A DNA stretch of 34,553 bases from an uncultured bacterium (GCA_903841185.1 CAIMIV010000045.1:1-34553); one strand, 5' to 3'; shown: positions 7,491 through 15,086, counted from the stretch's first letter. Translations and numbers: made by a program. Notes: generated from the letters alone by a model not told the origin.

Positions 7491-9017
7491 TTATTCCGTT
7501 TTGAAGCGATATTGAATCGCTTCTGCGATGTGAGAGGGTTCTATTTCGGAAAGCTCAGCTAGATCAGCAATGGTGCGCGCCACCTTGATGATGCGATAAT
7601 AAGCTCGCGCACTGAGATGGAGATTGGTCACAGCGGTTTTCATTAGTTCAATGCAAGGTTGGCTGAGTCGGCAAAAGTTTTTTATTTCTCGGCCACCCAT
7701 TTCACTGTTGGTGATAATGGGAGAATTTCCAAAGCGCTTCGTTTGAATGGCGCGGGCTTTTTCTACTCTTTGACGAATAGCGCTCGAGCTTTCGGAAATA
7801 GAATCATCGGCTAATTTCTCAAACTTGACCCGAGGCACTTCGACATGCAAATCAATGCGATCCAAAATGGGACCAGAAATTTTCCGTTGGTAGCGGATGA
7901 TTTGGGATGGATTGCAAGAGCAGGCTTTTTCCGGGTCAGTGGCATTGCCACAAGGACAAGGATTCATGGCAGCTACCAGAGTGAATCGGGCGGGAAATTC
8001 CAATGTTCCTTGGGCGCGTGAAACAGTGATGATGCCATCTTCTAAAGGTTGACGCAGATTTTCCAACACATTGCGTGAGAATTCCGGAAATTCATCCAGA
8101 AAAAGCACGCCTCGATGACTCAAACTGATTTCTCCGGGCTTGGGATAGGTTCCGCCACCTACCAGCGAAACGGCGCTGGCGCTGTGATGCGGGGAACGAA
8201 ATTGTCTTTTGGTGACCAGTGGCATGGTAGCGGGCAGTTGGCCGGAAACAGAAAAAATCTTAGTGATTTCCAAGGCTTCAGTAATGGTTAGTTTGGGCAG
8301 AATCGACGGCATAGTTTTAGCTAAGAGGGTTTTGCCGGACCCTGGCGGGCCATTTAAAATCACGTTGTGTCCTCCAGCCGCTGCAATTTCCAAGGCTCGC
8401 TTGGCATGTTCTTGTCCTTTGACCAGGGACATCTCACACAAATGATTTTCGTGAACAAAAAGACTATCTAGATTGAGTGGCGGGAAAGGCGTCAGCTTTT
8501 TTTGTCCGACCAGATGAGCGATGAGTTCAGTGAGATTGCTGATGGCATAGATATCCAAGCCCTCAATCACTGAAGCTTCCGGTGCGTTGTCTTTGGGCAC
8601 ATAGATTTCCTTCAATCCGATTTTTTTGGCCATAAGAGCCATCGGCAACACTCCTTTGACTGGTCTCACAATGCCATCTAAAGAAAGTTCCCCGAGAAAA
8701 AGTTTATGAGTGTGGTCAAATCGAATTTGTTTAGTGGCCAAGAGAAATCCCAAAGCAATCGGCAAGTCATATACCGGCCCTTCTTTTTTTAGATCAGCCG
8801 GAGCCAGATTGACCGTGATGCGACCGCATTGATGCGGGGGCTTGAATTTGCTGTTTCGAATAGCTGCTGCCACTCGGTCGCGGGATTCTTTGACGGCAGC
8901 ATCAGGCAGTCCGACAATATTAAATTGATGTAGCCCGGCGGAAACGGCGTCCACTTCAATTTCGATGAGTTCACTTTGCAAACCAATGGTGGCTGTAGAG
9001 AGAATTTTGGAAGACAT
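7491..9017 (-). CDS. comM: YifB/ComM-family Mg-chelatase-like AAA+ ATPase
   Basis: 508 residues from the ATG at 9017, whose product begins MSSKILSTATIGLQ like other family members; an upstream Met at 9041 adds an unlikely AT-repeat-encoded tail. The N-terminal half is the Lon-protease-like ChlI domain (VNLAPADLKKEGPVYDLPIALG). The AAA+ domain follows, with Walker A GPPGSGKT, Walker B LFLDEFPEF, and the PCPCGN...CSC segment usual in YifB proteins. The C-terminal Mg-chelatase domain contains LSARAYYRIIKVARTIADL. In naturally transformable bacteria ComM is a hexameric branch-migration helicase that helps integrate incoming DNA. Its role here is inferred from the family. Confidence 0.93.
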   Translation of the reverse strand: MSSKILSTATIGLQSELIEIEVDAVSAGLHQFNIVGLPDAAVKESRDRVAAAIRNSKFKPPHQCGRITVNLAPADLKKEGPVYDLPIALGFLLATKQIRFDHTHKLFLGELSLDGIVRPVKGVLPMALMAKKIGLKEIYVPKDNAPEASVIEGLDIYAISNLTELIAHLVGQKKLTPFPPLNLDSLFVHENHLCEMSLVKGQEHAKRALEIAAAGGHNVILNGPPGSGKTLLAKTMPSILPKLTITEALEITKIFSVSGQLPATMPLVTKRQFRSPHHSASAVSLVGGGTYPKPGEISLSHRGVLFLDEFPEFSRNVLENLRQPLEDGIITVSRAQGTLEFPARFTLVAAMNPCPCGNATDPEKACSCNPSQIIRYQRKISGPILDRIDLHVEVPRVKFEKLADDSISESSSAIRQRVEKARAIQTKRFGNSPIITNSEMGGREIKNFCRLSQPCIELMKTAVTNLHLSARAYYRIIKVARTIADLAELSEIEPSHIAEAIQYRFKTE

Positions 9018-9142
9018 GGAATTGGAATTTTTAATTCCCAATTTTTAATTTTATAAATAATGTCTTAATTTCTAAATGTTTAAAAATTTAAGACATTAAG
9101 ATTTGATTATAAAATTATAAAAGTATAAAATTAAAAATTTGT
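9018..9142. other. AT-rich spacer with an inverted repeat between lspA and comM
   Basis: Very AT-rich. AATGTCTTAA (9059-9068) and TTAAGACATT (9088-9097) form a perfect 10-bp inverted repeat around a 19-base loop. It might act as a weak terminator for lspA or belong to the AT-rich repeats also seen near 6440 and 15650. No gene is visible. Confidence 0.5.
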
Positions 9143-9610
9143 TTAATGTTTATTTTTAAGAAGAACGGATACTAGTATTATAGCACCAAAAAAAATAAAC
9201 ACATCAGCGAGATTGAAAACAGGCCAAATTTTTAGATTGATAAAATCGATTACGCAACCGAAAACAAGCCTATCTAGGGCATTAGAAAGCGCTCCGCTGA
9301 GAATCAGGGTTATGCCAAACAAAGTTAATTTTTCTTTGTTCGTGAAGTTTTTTTTAAATGTTGATGTATAATTTCCAAAGTCTAAATAACTCTTTGAATT
9401 TTCAGGGTCAGGTTTGTTGGTGATTTGGATAGTGTATTTTAAGTATAGAAATAATAAAAACGTAATTAGTATTGTCCATAATAACCAAAATAAAAAAACA
9501 GGCAGGGCTATCCCAAAAGAAATGTGCGGATTGCAAATATAAAATCCGCCCCAAAAGCGGATTAAATATTTAGACAGTTGGTCAAAAAAAATCAGTACTA
9601 AGAAAAACAT
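9143..9610 (-). CDS. lspA: lipoprotein signal peptidase (signal peptidase II)
   Basis: 155 residues, close to the family length. Signal peptidase II removes signal peptides from diacylglyceryl-modified prolipoproteins within the membrane. Recognisable motifs are the N-terminal [10 protein letters not shown], the GALSNALDR motif, and VIDFINL...FNLADVFIF. The last two carry the two catalytic aspartates (NALDR and NLAD). Hydrophobic segments lie near residues 1-10, 38-57, 95-112 and 135-150. The middle is longer and more charged than usual ([21 protein letters not shown]). The ATG directly adjoins a 170-bp imperfect palindrome, so there is no room for a normal promoter or leader of its own. Confidence 0.93.
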   Translation of the reverse strand: MFFLVLIFFDQLSKYLIRFWGGFYICNPHISFGIALPVFLFWLLWTILITFLLFLYLKYTIQITNKPDPENSKSYLDFGNYTSTFKKNFTNKEKLTLFGITLILSGALSNALDRLVFGCVIDFINLKIWPVFNLADVFIFFGAIILVSVLLKNKH

Positions 9611-9780
9611 ACTCAGGCTCTGTTATGAAATAAGTTGTGCAAGTTTGTGCTCAGATTTGCATCAGATTTGTTTAAAAAAATTTGAAAATGTATCCGGGAT
9701 ACTTTGATGATTTTTTTAAACAAAGATGTCGTGAAGATGAGTGCGAAATTGTATGAGTTATTTTGTAACAGAACCTTAGT
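9611..9780. repeat. 170-bp imperfect palindromic element (MITE-like) between the DksA-like gene and lspA
   Basis: The two ends are inverted copies (ACTCAGGCTCTGTTAT and ACTAAGGTTCTGTTAC). Homology continues inward through GTTTAAAAAAAT on both arms to a centre around GTATCCGGGATAC. The left end touches the lspA start codon, and the right end includes the stop codon of the zinc-finger gene. It resembles the 160-bp element at 21129 in size and centre. No transposase is encoded. Confidence 0.75.
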
Positions 9781-10132
9781 TGCAAGTTATGCAAGTTTTG
9801 GCTGACGGATTGGCCTTTAGTCTTTCAATGGCGATTTCTTGGTGGCATTTTTCGCACACGCCATAACTTCCCGTTTCAATTTTGGCCAGGGCGGCAATAA
9901 TATCTTGCAATTTCTTTTCCAAGGTTAGCTCCACTGGCAGGTTGTCGGCATATTCCTCTACTTCAGTGGTGTTGTCTTCGCGATCATTGCCAATTTCTTC
10001 AAAGGTCGGCTCATAGTCGCCTTTTTTAGCGTCAATAGGTTTGGCGATACGATTAAGGTCTTCCTCTAATTCAATTTTTTCGTCTAGCAAGGCTTTTTTT
10101 ATGTCAGCTAGAATATTTGGATCGATAGTCAT
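9776..10132 (-). CDS. DksA/TraR-family C4 zinc-finger protein
   Basis: 118 residues. The N-terminal half is an acidic coiled-coil-like helix pair (DIKKALLDEKIELEEDLNRIA). The C-terminus has a four-cysteine zinc finger, YGVCEKCHQEIAIERLKA...KTCITCN. The GxYGxCxxCGxxIxxxRLxAxPxAxxCxxC pattern is that of the DksA/TraR/YteA family. DksA itself binds RNA polymerase and adjusts the stringent response. Shorter paralogues of this type are widespread and their targets are often unknown, so I give no gene symbol. The stop codon lies inside the palindromic element at 9611-9780. Confidence 0.85.
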   Translation of the reverse strand: MTIDPNILADIKKALLDEKIELEEDLNRIAKPIDAKKGDYEPTFEEIGNDREDNTTEVEEYADNLPVELTLEKKLQDIIAALAKIETGSYGVCEKCHQEIAIERLKANPSAKTCITCN

Positions 10133-10272
10133 AATATTTTTAATTTAGTTTATTTAAGGCAAGCATATACCTAGTTTATCAAAAAAAGGAGAAGGTGTCC
10201 ATAAAATTCAAAGTGTTTATGAAAAATAATTAATCCTAAAGATATTACATTCAGACCGGCTAATAATTGCAC

Positions 10273-10668
10273 CTAGGATAAATAAATATTGGGCAGATGT
10301 TTTATTTTAGCTCGGCGGGTTTCCCAGTTGAGCCAAACAGAAATGGCATCAAAACGATGCGGGGCGTCTTCCCAGTGCCGCTGGCGCAGAAAGATGGCGG
10401 CAATCTTGGCTAATTTGCGTAACTTCTGATAATTGATGTTTTCCTCCGGCAAAGTCTGATTGTAGCTTGTATAATCCCTAGTTTTCACCTCCACGAAAAC
10501 AATTTCTTTTTCTTGGGTGTCGCGGGCAATGATGTCAATTTCCCCTACTCTGCGGCCGGAATTGTTTTTAAAATTCATGGCCAAAATCTCATACCCTTTA
10601 TTTTGGAGAAAATTAGCCGCCACCTGCTCACCTGTTTGCCCAGTTGTAGCGGTATTAATATTTGCCAT
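10273..10668 (-). CDS. yraN: YraN family (UPF0102) endonuclease-like protein
   Basis: 131 residues from the ATG at 10668; the frame extends to 10728, but a TGCTATAAT promoter element at 10700-10708 makes the nearer start correct, with AGGA upstream. The fold is a restriction-endonuclease-like one. Visible motifs are TGQTGEQVAANFLQNKGYEIL, then GEIDIIA and IVFVEVKTR, giving the E...D...ExK residues of the family, and RFDAISV near the C-terminus. Its exact substrate is not established in bacteria. It stands alone between a DksA-like gene and the large gene-free region. Confidence 0.9.
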   Translation of the reverse strand: MANINTATTGQTGEQVAANFLQNKGYEILAMNFKNNSGRRVGEIDIIARDTQEKEIVFVEVKTRDYTSYNQTLPEENINYQKLRKLAKIAAIFLRQRHWEDAPHRFDAISVWLNWETRRAKIKHLPNIYLS

Positions 10669-10699
10669 AGAAATTTGTCCTAAGTGTATAATTAATCCT

Positions 10700-10708
10700 A
10701 TTATAGCA
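10700..10708 (-). promoter_or_regulatory. extended -10 promoter of yraN
   Basis: The minus strand reads TGCTATAAT. The -35 is poor. The predicted start near 10693 gives a leader of about 25 bases with AGGA at a suitable distance from the ATG at 10668. Confidence 0.5.
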
Positions 10709-10740
10709 TTTTGAAAACAAAAAAACACCCATGTATAAGG

Positions 10741-10749
10741 TGTGGATAA
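10741..10749 (-). promoter_or_regulatory. perfect DnaA-box sequence (TTATCCACA on minus)
   Basis: TGTGGATAA on the plus strand equals the DnaA-box consensus on minus. A near match (AGTGTATAA) lies at 10683-10691. A single 9-mer is weak evidence for DnaA binding. Confidence 0.4.
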
Positions 10750-10799
10750 GATAAGATGTAATATGGGAACCTAGGGTGCCAATAGGTATGTCAAAAATA

Positions 10800-11284
10800 A
10801 AAATAATGGACAACGTAGAAGCACCCGTAGGTGTTTCGTCGATATGTACGCGTTGGCCTTTCTTGTACTCTTTGGTTTGGGTGAGAAACCATTGTAGTCA
10901 CGAAGGACTAGCGTGTAATGATATTACTAACATACGACATTTTTTGATATTCTTCTGACTTTATTGAATATCTATGACTCTCGGTACCGTTCTCTGGCAT
11001 TTCGCCTTTGATCATCGGCAACTACTTGCAGGAGCCTTTTTTATAATGGCTGCTGGAAGTAGTTACCGACTCGTTTTAAAGAACATTTTTTTATTTTTTG
11101 TTTTTATTTTAATAAAAAATTTTTGGTTTTGGTTTTTTTAGGGTCCTCCGGTCAGAAAACGGAGGCGGCTTCGAGATGTTACTCGAAACACTTGAACAGT
11201 AGAGAGGTTTCAATCGCAAATAGGGGGAAATTGCGATTGAAACTCCTCTACCGTTACTGAAGTTTAGTTTTCAAAGATCACTGT
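10800..11284 (-). ncRNA. candidate structured non-coding RNA of about 480 nt, family unassigned
   Basis: A near-consensus promoter (TTGACT-17-TATAAT, preceded by TGC) points into a gene-free stretch. The predicted RNA starts near 11284 and soon contains a boxA-like GATCTTTGAAAACT. A 21-bp-arm hairpin follows (11199-11251), then smaller hairpins (TTCGAG/CTCGAA and CCTCCG/CGGAGG). Next come an A-rich tract, a second boxA-like TGTTCTTTAAAACG, and a long hairpin (arms TCGGTAACTACTT and AAGTAGTTGCCGA). Later hairpins are TAGTC/GACTA and GGTTT/AAACC. A hairpin plus T-rich tail (ATTATTTTTATTTTT) near 10785-10830 could end it. I looked for tmRNA, RNase P, SRP, 6S and 5S signatures and found none. Alternatively it is a very long yraN leader. 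Confidence 0.5.
11199..11251. repeat. 53-bp palindrome with GTAGAGA/TCTCTAC-type ends
   Basis: Arms of about 21 bases (GTAGAGAGGTTTCAATCGCAA and a near-perfect complement) flank an 11-base G-rich centre. The GTAGAGA end matches the palindromes at 6122 and 16109, but the stem is longer and different. It lies inside the candidate RNA and would form its main 5' hairpin. Confidence 0.8.
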
Positions 11285-11290
11285 AAACTT

Positions 11291-11319
11291 ATTATAGCAA
11301 AAATTAGCGCTTGAGTCAA
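11291..11319 (-). promoter_or_regulatory. very strong sigma70-type promoter of the candidate RNA
   Basis: Minus strand: TTGACT (11314-11319), 17-base spacer, TATAAT (11291-11296), with TGC before the -10. It is among the best promoters in the window, comparable to stable-RNA promoters. Confidence 0.8.
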
Positions 11320-11478
11320 TTATAAGAAAGGGCTATATCAAAAACACTAGGTAAATAGGGGATAAAAAGATAGGTGTTTGGTTTGCAACAAAAAAGAAGT
11401 GCGAAGCGGGTTTTTTTAAAAGAAACTTCTTTTAAAAAAGAAGTTTCTTTTAAGGTAAATAATGGGCTATCCCACAAG

Positions 11479-11487
11479 TTATCCACA
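11479..11487 (+). promoter_or_regulatory. perfect DnaA-box sequence (TTATCCACA)
   Basis: Consensus 9-mer on the plus strand, opposite in orientation to the one at 10741. The two bracket the gene-free region. Function is not demonstrated. Confidence 0.4.
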
Positions 11488-11528
11488 GCTTATACTAAGA
11501 ACTTTAAAAAATAGCTCGGCGGGGTTGT

Positions 11529-12599
11529 TTATTGCAGGCTTAATTTGTCCAGGAGAGTTTCTACGGTCATCTTAGTAGTACCCAATAAGAAATTGTTCCC
11601 TTGCAAAGCATAGTCAATGGAAAGTTTTTGCGGAGAGATGAGATTTTGGTATCGAACAGCATTGCCTTTATATTGATTAGTCTGAAAAGGAGTTGTCGGA
11701 GGAGTGGCTTCAGTATAGGGCAGGAGGGTGGCTAGCGCTGCGTGCAAAGAACTTTCTTCTTGGGAAAGTTGATTTTTTAGCAAGGATGGGTCAGTTGTTT
11801 TTAAATGCAAGGCGAGACCGGCATTGCCATTATCATTAAAGAAAAAAAGGCGGAAATCTTTTTCCAGCAAAGTCATGGTTTTTGCAGACAATGTGATGTT
11901 GGCCATTTTGGCAAAGTCAACAAATTCAATGGGATTATTGCTTTGATCAACTACGCTAAATTCAATCGGTGTTTTCAGCCCGGAATCGATAACATCTTGG
12001 GCACTTTTTTCTAGCGCTTTTTTGACCATGCCAGCATCAACCGTTGCTGTGTTAAGAGAGAGGTAATTAGGTTTGTCGGCGCTAATTGTTGTTGTCGTTG
12101 CGGAGGGTTTATCTTCGCTTGGTTTGTTGTCGCCTGGATTAGCAGATATTTCTTCAGGGGTGGTTTTTCGGGTAGTAATAAAATAATAGGTGCCCGCTCC
12201 CACAAAAATGGTAATTAATAGGATAATGACAACAGGTATGAAATTGGAGCTGGTTGAAGAAGTTGGCGTGGGGATAGAATTCAACTTGGGCTGAATAGCT
12301 TTATTGACTTGCGAATAGTCGGGATTAGATTTGATTTTTGGTTCATCTGCGAAAGGGGTTTTTTCTGTGGGATTGAGAAAGGGGCTGCTTTTTTGGCTGG
12401 CAGTTAATTCGGACAAATTTATTTTAGCCACTGGTTTTTCAGGATAGGGCACGCCTTTTATGACAGGGTTCTCCATTTCCTGAAGATCTTTAGCCATGGT
12501 GTGGATAGGAATATTTTCAATGGGGTAATCTTTTTCTTGACTGAGGTCTTGATGGCCGACATTATTTTCATCAATGATGGTGTTTTGTTTTGTAAACAT
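11529..12599 (-). CDS. single-pass membrane protein of unknown function
   Basis: 356 residues. The first 120 residues are hydrophilic and Pro/Lys-rich without a signal peptide (MFTKQNTIIDENN...). One membrane segment follows (NFIPVVIILLITIFVGAGTYYFI, about 118-140), then a Thr/Ser/Pro-rich linker (TTRKTTPEEISANPGDNKP). The outer domain is about 180 residues (KPNYLSLNTATVDAGMVKKALE to the C-terminus). The topology should be N-in/C-out. I recognise no catalytic motif. Proteins of this shape are frequent in CPR genomes, often as lone hypothetical genes. It lies downstream of pnp but behind a clear terminator, so it is probably a separate unit; a weak TTGTCT-18-TATATT promoter overlaps that terminator. 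Confidence 0.75.
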   Translation of the reverse strand: MFTKQNTIIDENNVGHQDLSQEKDYPIENIPIHTMAKDLQEMENPVIKGVPYPEKPVAKINLSELTASQKSSPFLNPTEKTPFADEPKIKSNPDYSQVNKAIQPKLNSIPTPTSSTSSNFIPVVIILLITIFVGAGTYYFITTRKTTPEEISANPGDNKPSEDKPSATTTTISADKPNYLSLNTATVDAGMVKKALEKSAQDVIDSGLKTPIEFSVVDQSNNPIEFVDFAKMANITLSAKTMTLLEKDFRLFFFNDNGNAGLALHLKTTDPSLLKNQLSQEESSLHAALATLLPYTEATPPTTPFQTNQYKGNAVRYQNLISPQKLSIDYALQGNNFLLGTTKMTVETLLDKLSLQ

Positions 12600-12648
12600 A
12601 ATTTTGTTTTTTAATTTTTTTCAAAAAAGTTTTAATATAATTGGCTAT

Positions 12649-12682
12649 AAAAAATAGAGACAATTTTACTTGTCTCTATTTT
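12649..12682 (-). terminator. intrinsic terminator of pnp
   Basis: Minus-strand stem AAAATAGAGACAA / TTGTCTCTATTTT with a short loop, followed by a T run. It sits 22 bases after the pnp stop codon. Confidence 0.8.
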
Positions 12683-12703
12683 ACAACAAAATTTTCTTTT
12701 TGG

Positions 12704-14815
12704 CTACTCGGATTTTTTAGCAGCGGCTTTCATAGATAGATTAATTCTTCCTTGTGCATCAATCTCTTTGACTTTCACAGGAACAATGTCTCCGACTGAG
12801 ACCACGTCTTCTACTTTTTCCACTCGCGCATCAGCTAGTTCAGAAATATGAATCAAGCCTTCTTGTCCGGGCAAAATTTCAGCAAAGGCGCCGAAGGTCA
12901 TAATCTTAGTTACTTTGGCTTGGAAGAGCTCGCCAGCCTTAACTTCGTGGGTCAAATTGTCGATCCATTCCTGAGCCTTTTTTGCGGCCTGCGCATCGGG
13001 AGATGTGATGAACACTGAACCATCATCTTCAATATCAATTTGCACGCCAGTTTCATCAATAATAGCGTTAATAATTTTTCCACCACTGCCGATAACATTT
13101 CTAATCTTATCAGGGTTGATATGCATGATAATAATACGTGGAGCATATTGGCTCATCTCAGCGCGTGGAGTCGGAATCGTAGCGATAATTTTTTCCATAA
13201 TTTCTAAGCGATTGACGCGAGATTGTTCCAGCACAGCTTCGAGCATTTCCAGGGTCACACCTTGCACCTTCACATCCATTTGCAAAGCCGTGATTCCCTC
13301 AGTGGTTCCGGCGGCTTTGAAATCCATATCCCCATAATGATCTTCCATGCCTTGGATATCAGTCAAAACTTTAAATCTTCCATCCGTACCGACGATGATG
13401 CCCATAGCAATGCCAGAAACCGGTCGGATAATCGGCACACCAGCGTCCATCAAAGACAAGGTGGAGCCGCAAGTAGACGCCATAGAAGAGGACCCATTAG
13501 ATTCCAACACTTCGGAAACTAGAAGGATGGTGTAAGGAAAAATCTCTTTCGCCGGCAATACTGGAATTAAGGCTTTTTCTGCGAGGGCGCCGTGACCAAT
13601 TTCTCTTCGACCGGGACCGCGCATCGGACGCACTTCGCCGACGGAATAGGGTGGGAAGTTGTAATGATGGATATAGCGTTTCTTCATGTCCACTTCCATG
13701 GTGTCGATGATTTGTTCGTCTCCGGGTGAGCCCAAAGTTGTTACAGTCAAGGCTTGTGTTTCACCACGGGTGAAAAGTCCGGTGCCATGAGTGCGAGGCA
13801 AAATACCCACTTGGCAATCAATTTGACGGATTTGATTCAGTTTACGACCATCCGGGCGTTGCTCTTTGTCGAGAATATTTTGATGCACGATTTCATCGGA
13901 GGCTTCCTCAAAAACTTGTTCCGCGATTTCTTTTAGTTTATCAATACCTTCCGTGAAATTAGCTGAGATATACTCATTAATTTTTCCCTTGATAGCTTTG
14001 GTCTTTTCTTCGATAACCATCTTGCTGGTATCATACAGGGCTTCGGCTAAATTTTCCGCTAGTAATAGTTCTTTTACTTTCGCTTCGAACTCTGGCGTAC
14101 CTTGCAAAAGGATGGCGGCAGTTTTTTCTTTCCCCACTTCTTTGGCAATGTCTTCGATAAAAGTAGCAATTTTGGTAATGGCTTCTTGCCCGAAAGCGAA
14201 AGCTTTGGCAATTTGTTCTTCCGGCACTTCTTTGGCGCCAGCTTCCAACATATTAATCTTATCCTTCGTTCCGGAAATAACCAGATCCAACTTGCTGTCA
14301 GCCAGTTCACCATTAACCGGGTTGAGAATGAATTCCCCGTTCTCTGCTTGGGCTACACGCACAGCGGCGACAGGTCCATTCCAGGGAATGTTGGAGATGG
14401 CCAGCGCTGCAGAAGCGGCGATGACAGAAATTGTATCTGGTTCATTTTCGCCGTCAATCGACAAAACAGTCACAATCACTTGTACTTCGTTTCGCATTCG
14501 AGAATTGAAAAGTGGACGCACGGTACGGTCGATTACGCGACCAGTCAGCACAGCGTCATCTGATGGACGACCTTCTCGTTTAATAAATCTGGAACCTTTG
14601 ATTTTGCCGGCGGCATAATATCTTTCCTCGAAATCTACCATCAAGGGGAAATATCCCCCGAATTTGGAAAGACTGTTGCTCATCGTGGCGGCCGCCAACA
14701 CGACTGTGTCACCATAACGCACAGTTACCGAACCGCTCGCCTGCTTGGCTAGCAGTCCGGTTGCGATTTCTAGCTCGCGCCCTCCAATTTGGAGAGTCCA
14801 TTTTTTTTGTGCCAT
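12704..14815 (-). CDS. pnp: polyribonucleotide nucleotidyltransferase (PNPase)
   Basis: 703 residues, full family length. PNPase degrades RNA 3' to 5' with phosphate, as a trimer. Order: first RNase PH domain (GGYFPLMVDFEERYYAAGKIKGSRF), an all-alpha linker, second RNase PH domain (DGRKLNQIRQIDCQVGILPRTHGTGLFTRGETQAL, then VMDAGVP-like SLMDAGVPI), a KH domain with GSGGKIINAIIDETG, and a C-terminal S1 domain (GAFAEILPGQEGLIHISELAD). It follows rpsO and a NYN gene, the usual rpsO-pnp neighbourhood with one insertion. Its promoter at 14933-14961 gives a structured leader of about 110 bases. In other bacteria PNPase represses itself through such a leader; this is only a possibility here. Confidence 0.97.
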   Translation of the reverse strand: MAQKKWTLQIGGRELEIATGLLAKQASGSVTVRYGDTVVLAAATMSNSLSKFGGYFPLMVDFEERYYAAGKIKGSRFIKREGRPSDDAVLTGRVIDRTVRPLFNSRMRNEVQVIVTVLSIDGENEPDTISVIAASAALAISNIPWNGPVAAVRVAQAENGEFILNPVNGELADSKLDLVISGTKDKINMLEAGAKEVPEEQIAKAFAFGQEAITKIATFIEDIAKEVGKEKTAAILLQGTPEFEAKVKELLLAENLAEALYDTSKMVIEEKTKAIKGKINEYISANFTEGIDKLKEIAEQVFEEASDEIVHQNILDKEQRPDGRKLNQIRQIDCQVGILPRTHGTGLFTRGETQALTVTTLGSPGDEQIIDTMEVDMKKRYIHHYNFPPYSVGEVRPMRGPGRREIGHGALAEKALIPVLPAKEIFPYTILLVSEVLESNGSSSMASTCGSTLSLMDAGVPIIRPVSGIAMGIIVGTDGRFKVLTDIQGMEDHYGDMDFKAAGTTEGITALQMDVKVQGVTLEMLEAVLEQSRVNRLEIMEKIIATIPTPRAEMSQYAPRIIIMHINPDKIRNVIGSGGKIINAIIDETGVQIDIEDDGSVFITSPDAQAAKKAQEWIDNLTHEVKAGELFQAKVTKIMTFGAFAEILPGQEGLIHISELADARVEKVEDVVSVGDIVPVKVKEIDAQGRINLSMKAAAKKSE

Positions 14816-14926
14816 AAGAAACGTTCAGCCTTGCTAATAACGTTATAAACACGATAGTGGGCTCAAACTTTGAAGCCAGTATTGTGCCTGTTACGCATTA
14901 ACTAAGGCAATCTTAAATTATTAACT
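14816..14926 (-). promoter_or_regulatory. structured 5' leader of pnp
   Basis: About 110 untranslated bases between the predicted start and the ATG. It can fold GGCTTCAAA/TTTGAGCC and AACGTT...AACGTT hairpins. This is consistent with post-transcriptional control of pnp, which is known in enterobacteria, but no specific element is recognised. Confidence 0.4.
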
Positions 14927-14932
14927 GGGTGT

Positions 14933-14961
14933 ATGATAGCTTATTTAGACGGCTTTGTCAA
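14933..14961 (-). promoter_or_regulatory. promoter of pnp
   Basis: Minus strand: TTGACA (14956-14961), exactly 17 bases, TATCAT (14933-14938). The -35 lies at the edge of the inverted-repeat element at 14960-15058. Confidence 0.75.
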
Positions 14962-15058
14962 AACCCCGCACTAACTTTGCATTAGCGCCATAAGGCGCCA
15001 AAAATGAACATTTATTTATGAAAGTGATTTTTTTAAAGGCAAAGTTAGTACGGGGAAA
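14960..15058. repeat. about 100-bp element with 17-bp terminal inverted repeats upstream of pnp
   Basis: CCCCGCACTAACTTTGC (14964-14980) and the inverted CCCCGTACTAACTTTGC (15039-15055) differ at one base; flanking AAAA/TTTT extend the pairing. The inside holds a small GGCGCC-type hairpin and AT-rich sequence. It may be a non-autonomous mobile element, and its outer edge supplies the pnp -35 box. Confidence 0.65.
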
Positions 15059-15086
15059 ACAAAAACCCGCCGAAGCGGATTTTTGT
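15058..15086 (-). terminator. intrinsic terminator of the NYN-domain gene
   Basis: Minus-strand AAAATCCGC TTCG GCGGGTTTTTG: a short GC stem with a stable TTCG tetraloop and a T tail. A-rich flanks make it partly bidirectional. Confidence 0.8.

Larger units (their letters stand above)
10669..11528. other. 860-bp gene-free region with a strong minus promoter, a candidate RNA and DnaA-box sequences
   Basis: No convincing reading frame. From right to left it holds an A/T hairpin near 11417-11452 (AAAAGAAACTTCTTTT inverted), a TTATCCACA box (11479-11487), a strong minus-strand promoter (11291-11319), a GTAGAGA-type palindrome (11199-11251) and an AT-rich tract (about 11076-11140). Further left are a long hairpin (about 11008-11067), further small hairpins, and a TGTGGATAA box (10741-10749). 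Confidence 0.7.

Noticed and set aside
10776-10958. 60-residue plus-strand frame in the gene-free region
   Set aside because: No ribosome binding site, promoter or recognisable motif, and it lies in hairpin-rich DNA opposite the candidate RNA.
11206-11243. GTTTCAATC...GATTGAAAC resembles a CRISPR repeat
   Set aside because: Only one copy exists, no spacers or cas genes are near, and it is the stem of the larger GTAGAGA palindrome.
10740-11290. tmRNA or RNase P RNA
   Set aside because: No tRNA-like ends, no tag peptide frame, and none of the conserved RNase P core words were found on either strand.
13953-14618. 221-residue plus-strand frame opposite pnp
   Set aside because: Shadow of the well-conserved PNPase gene.
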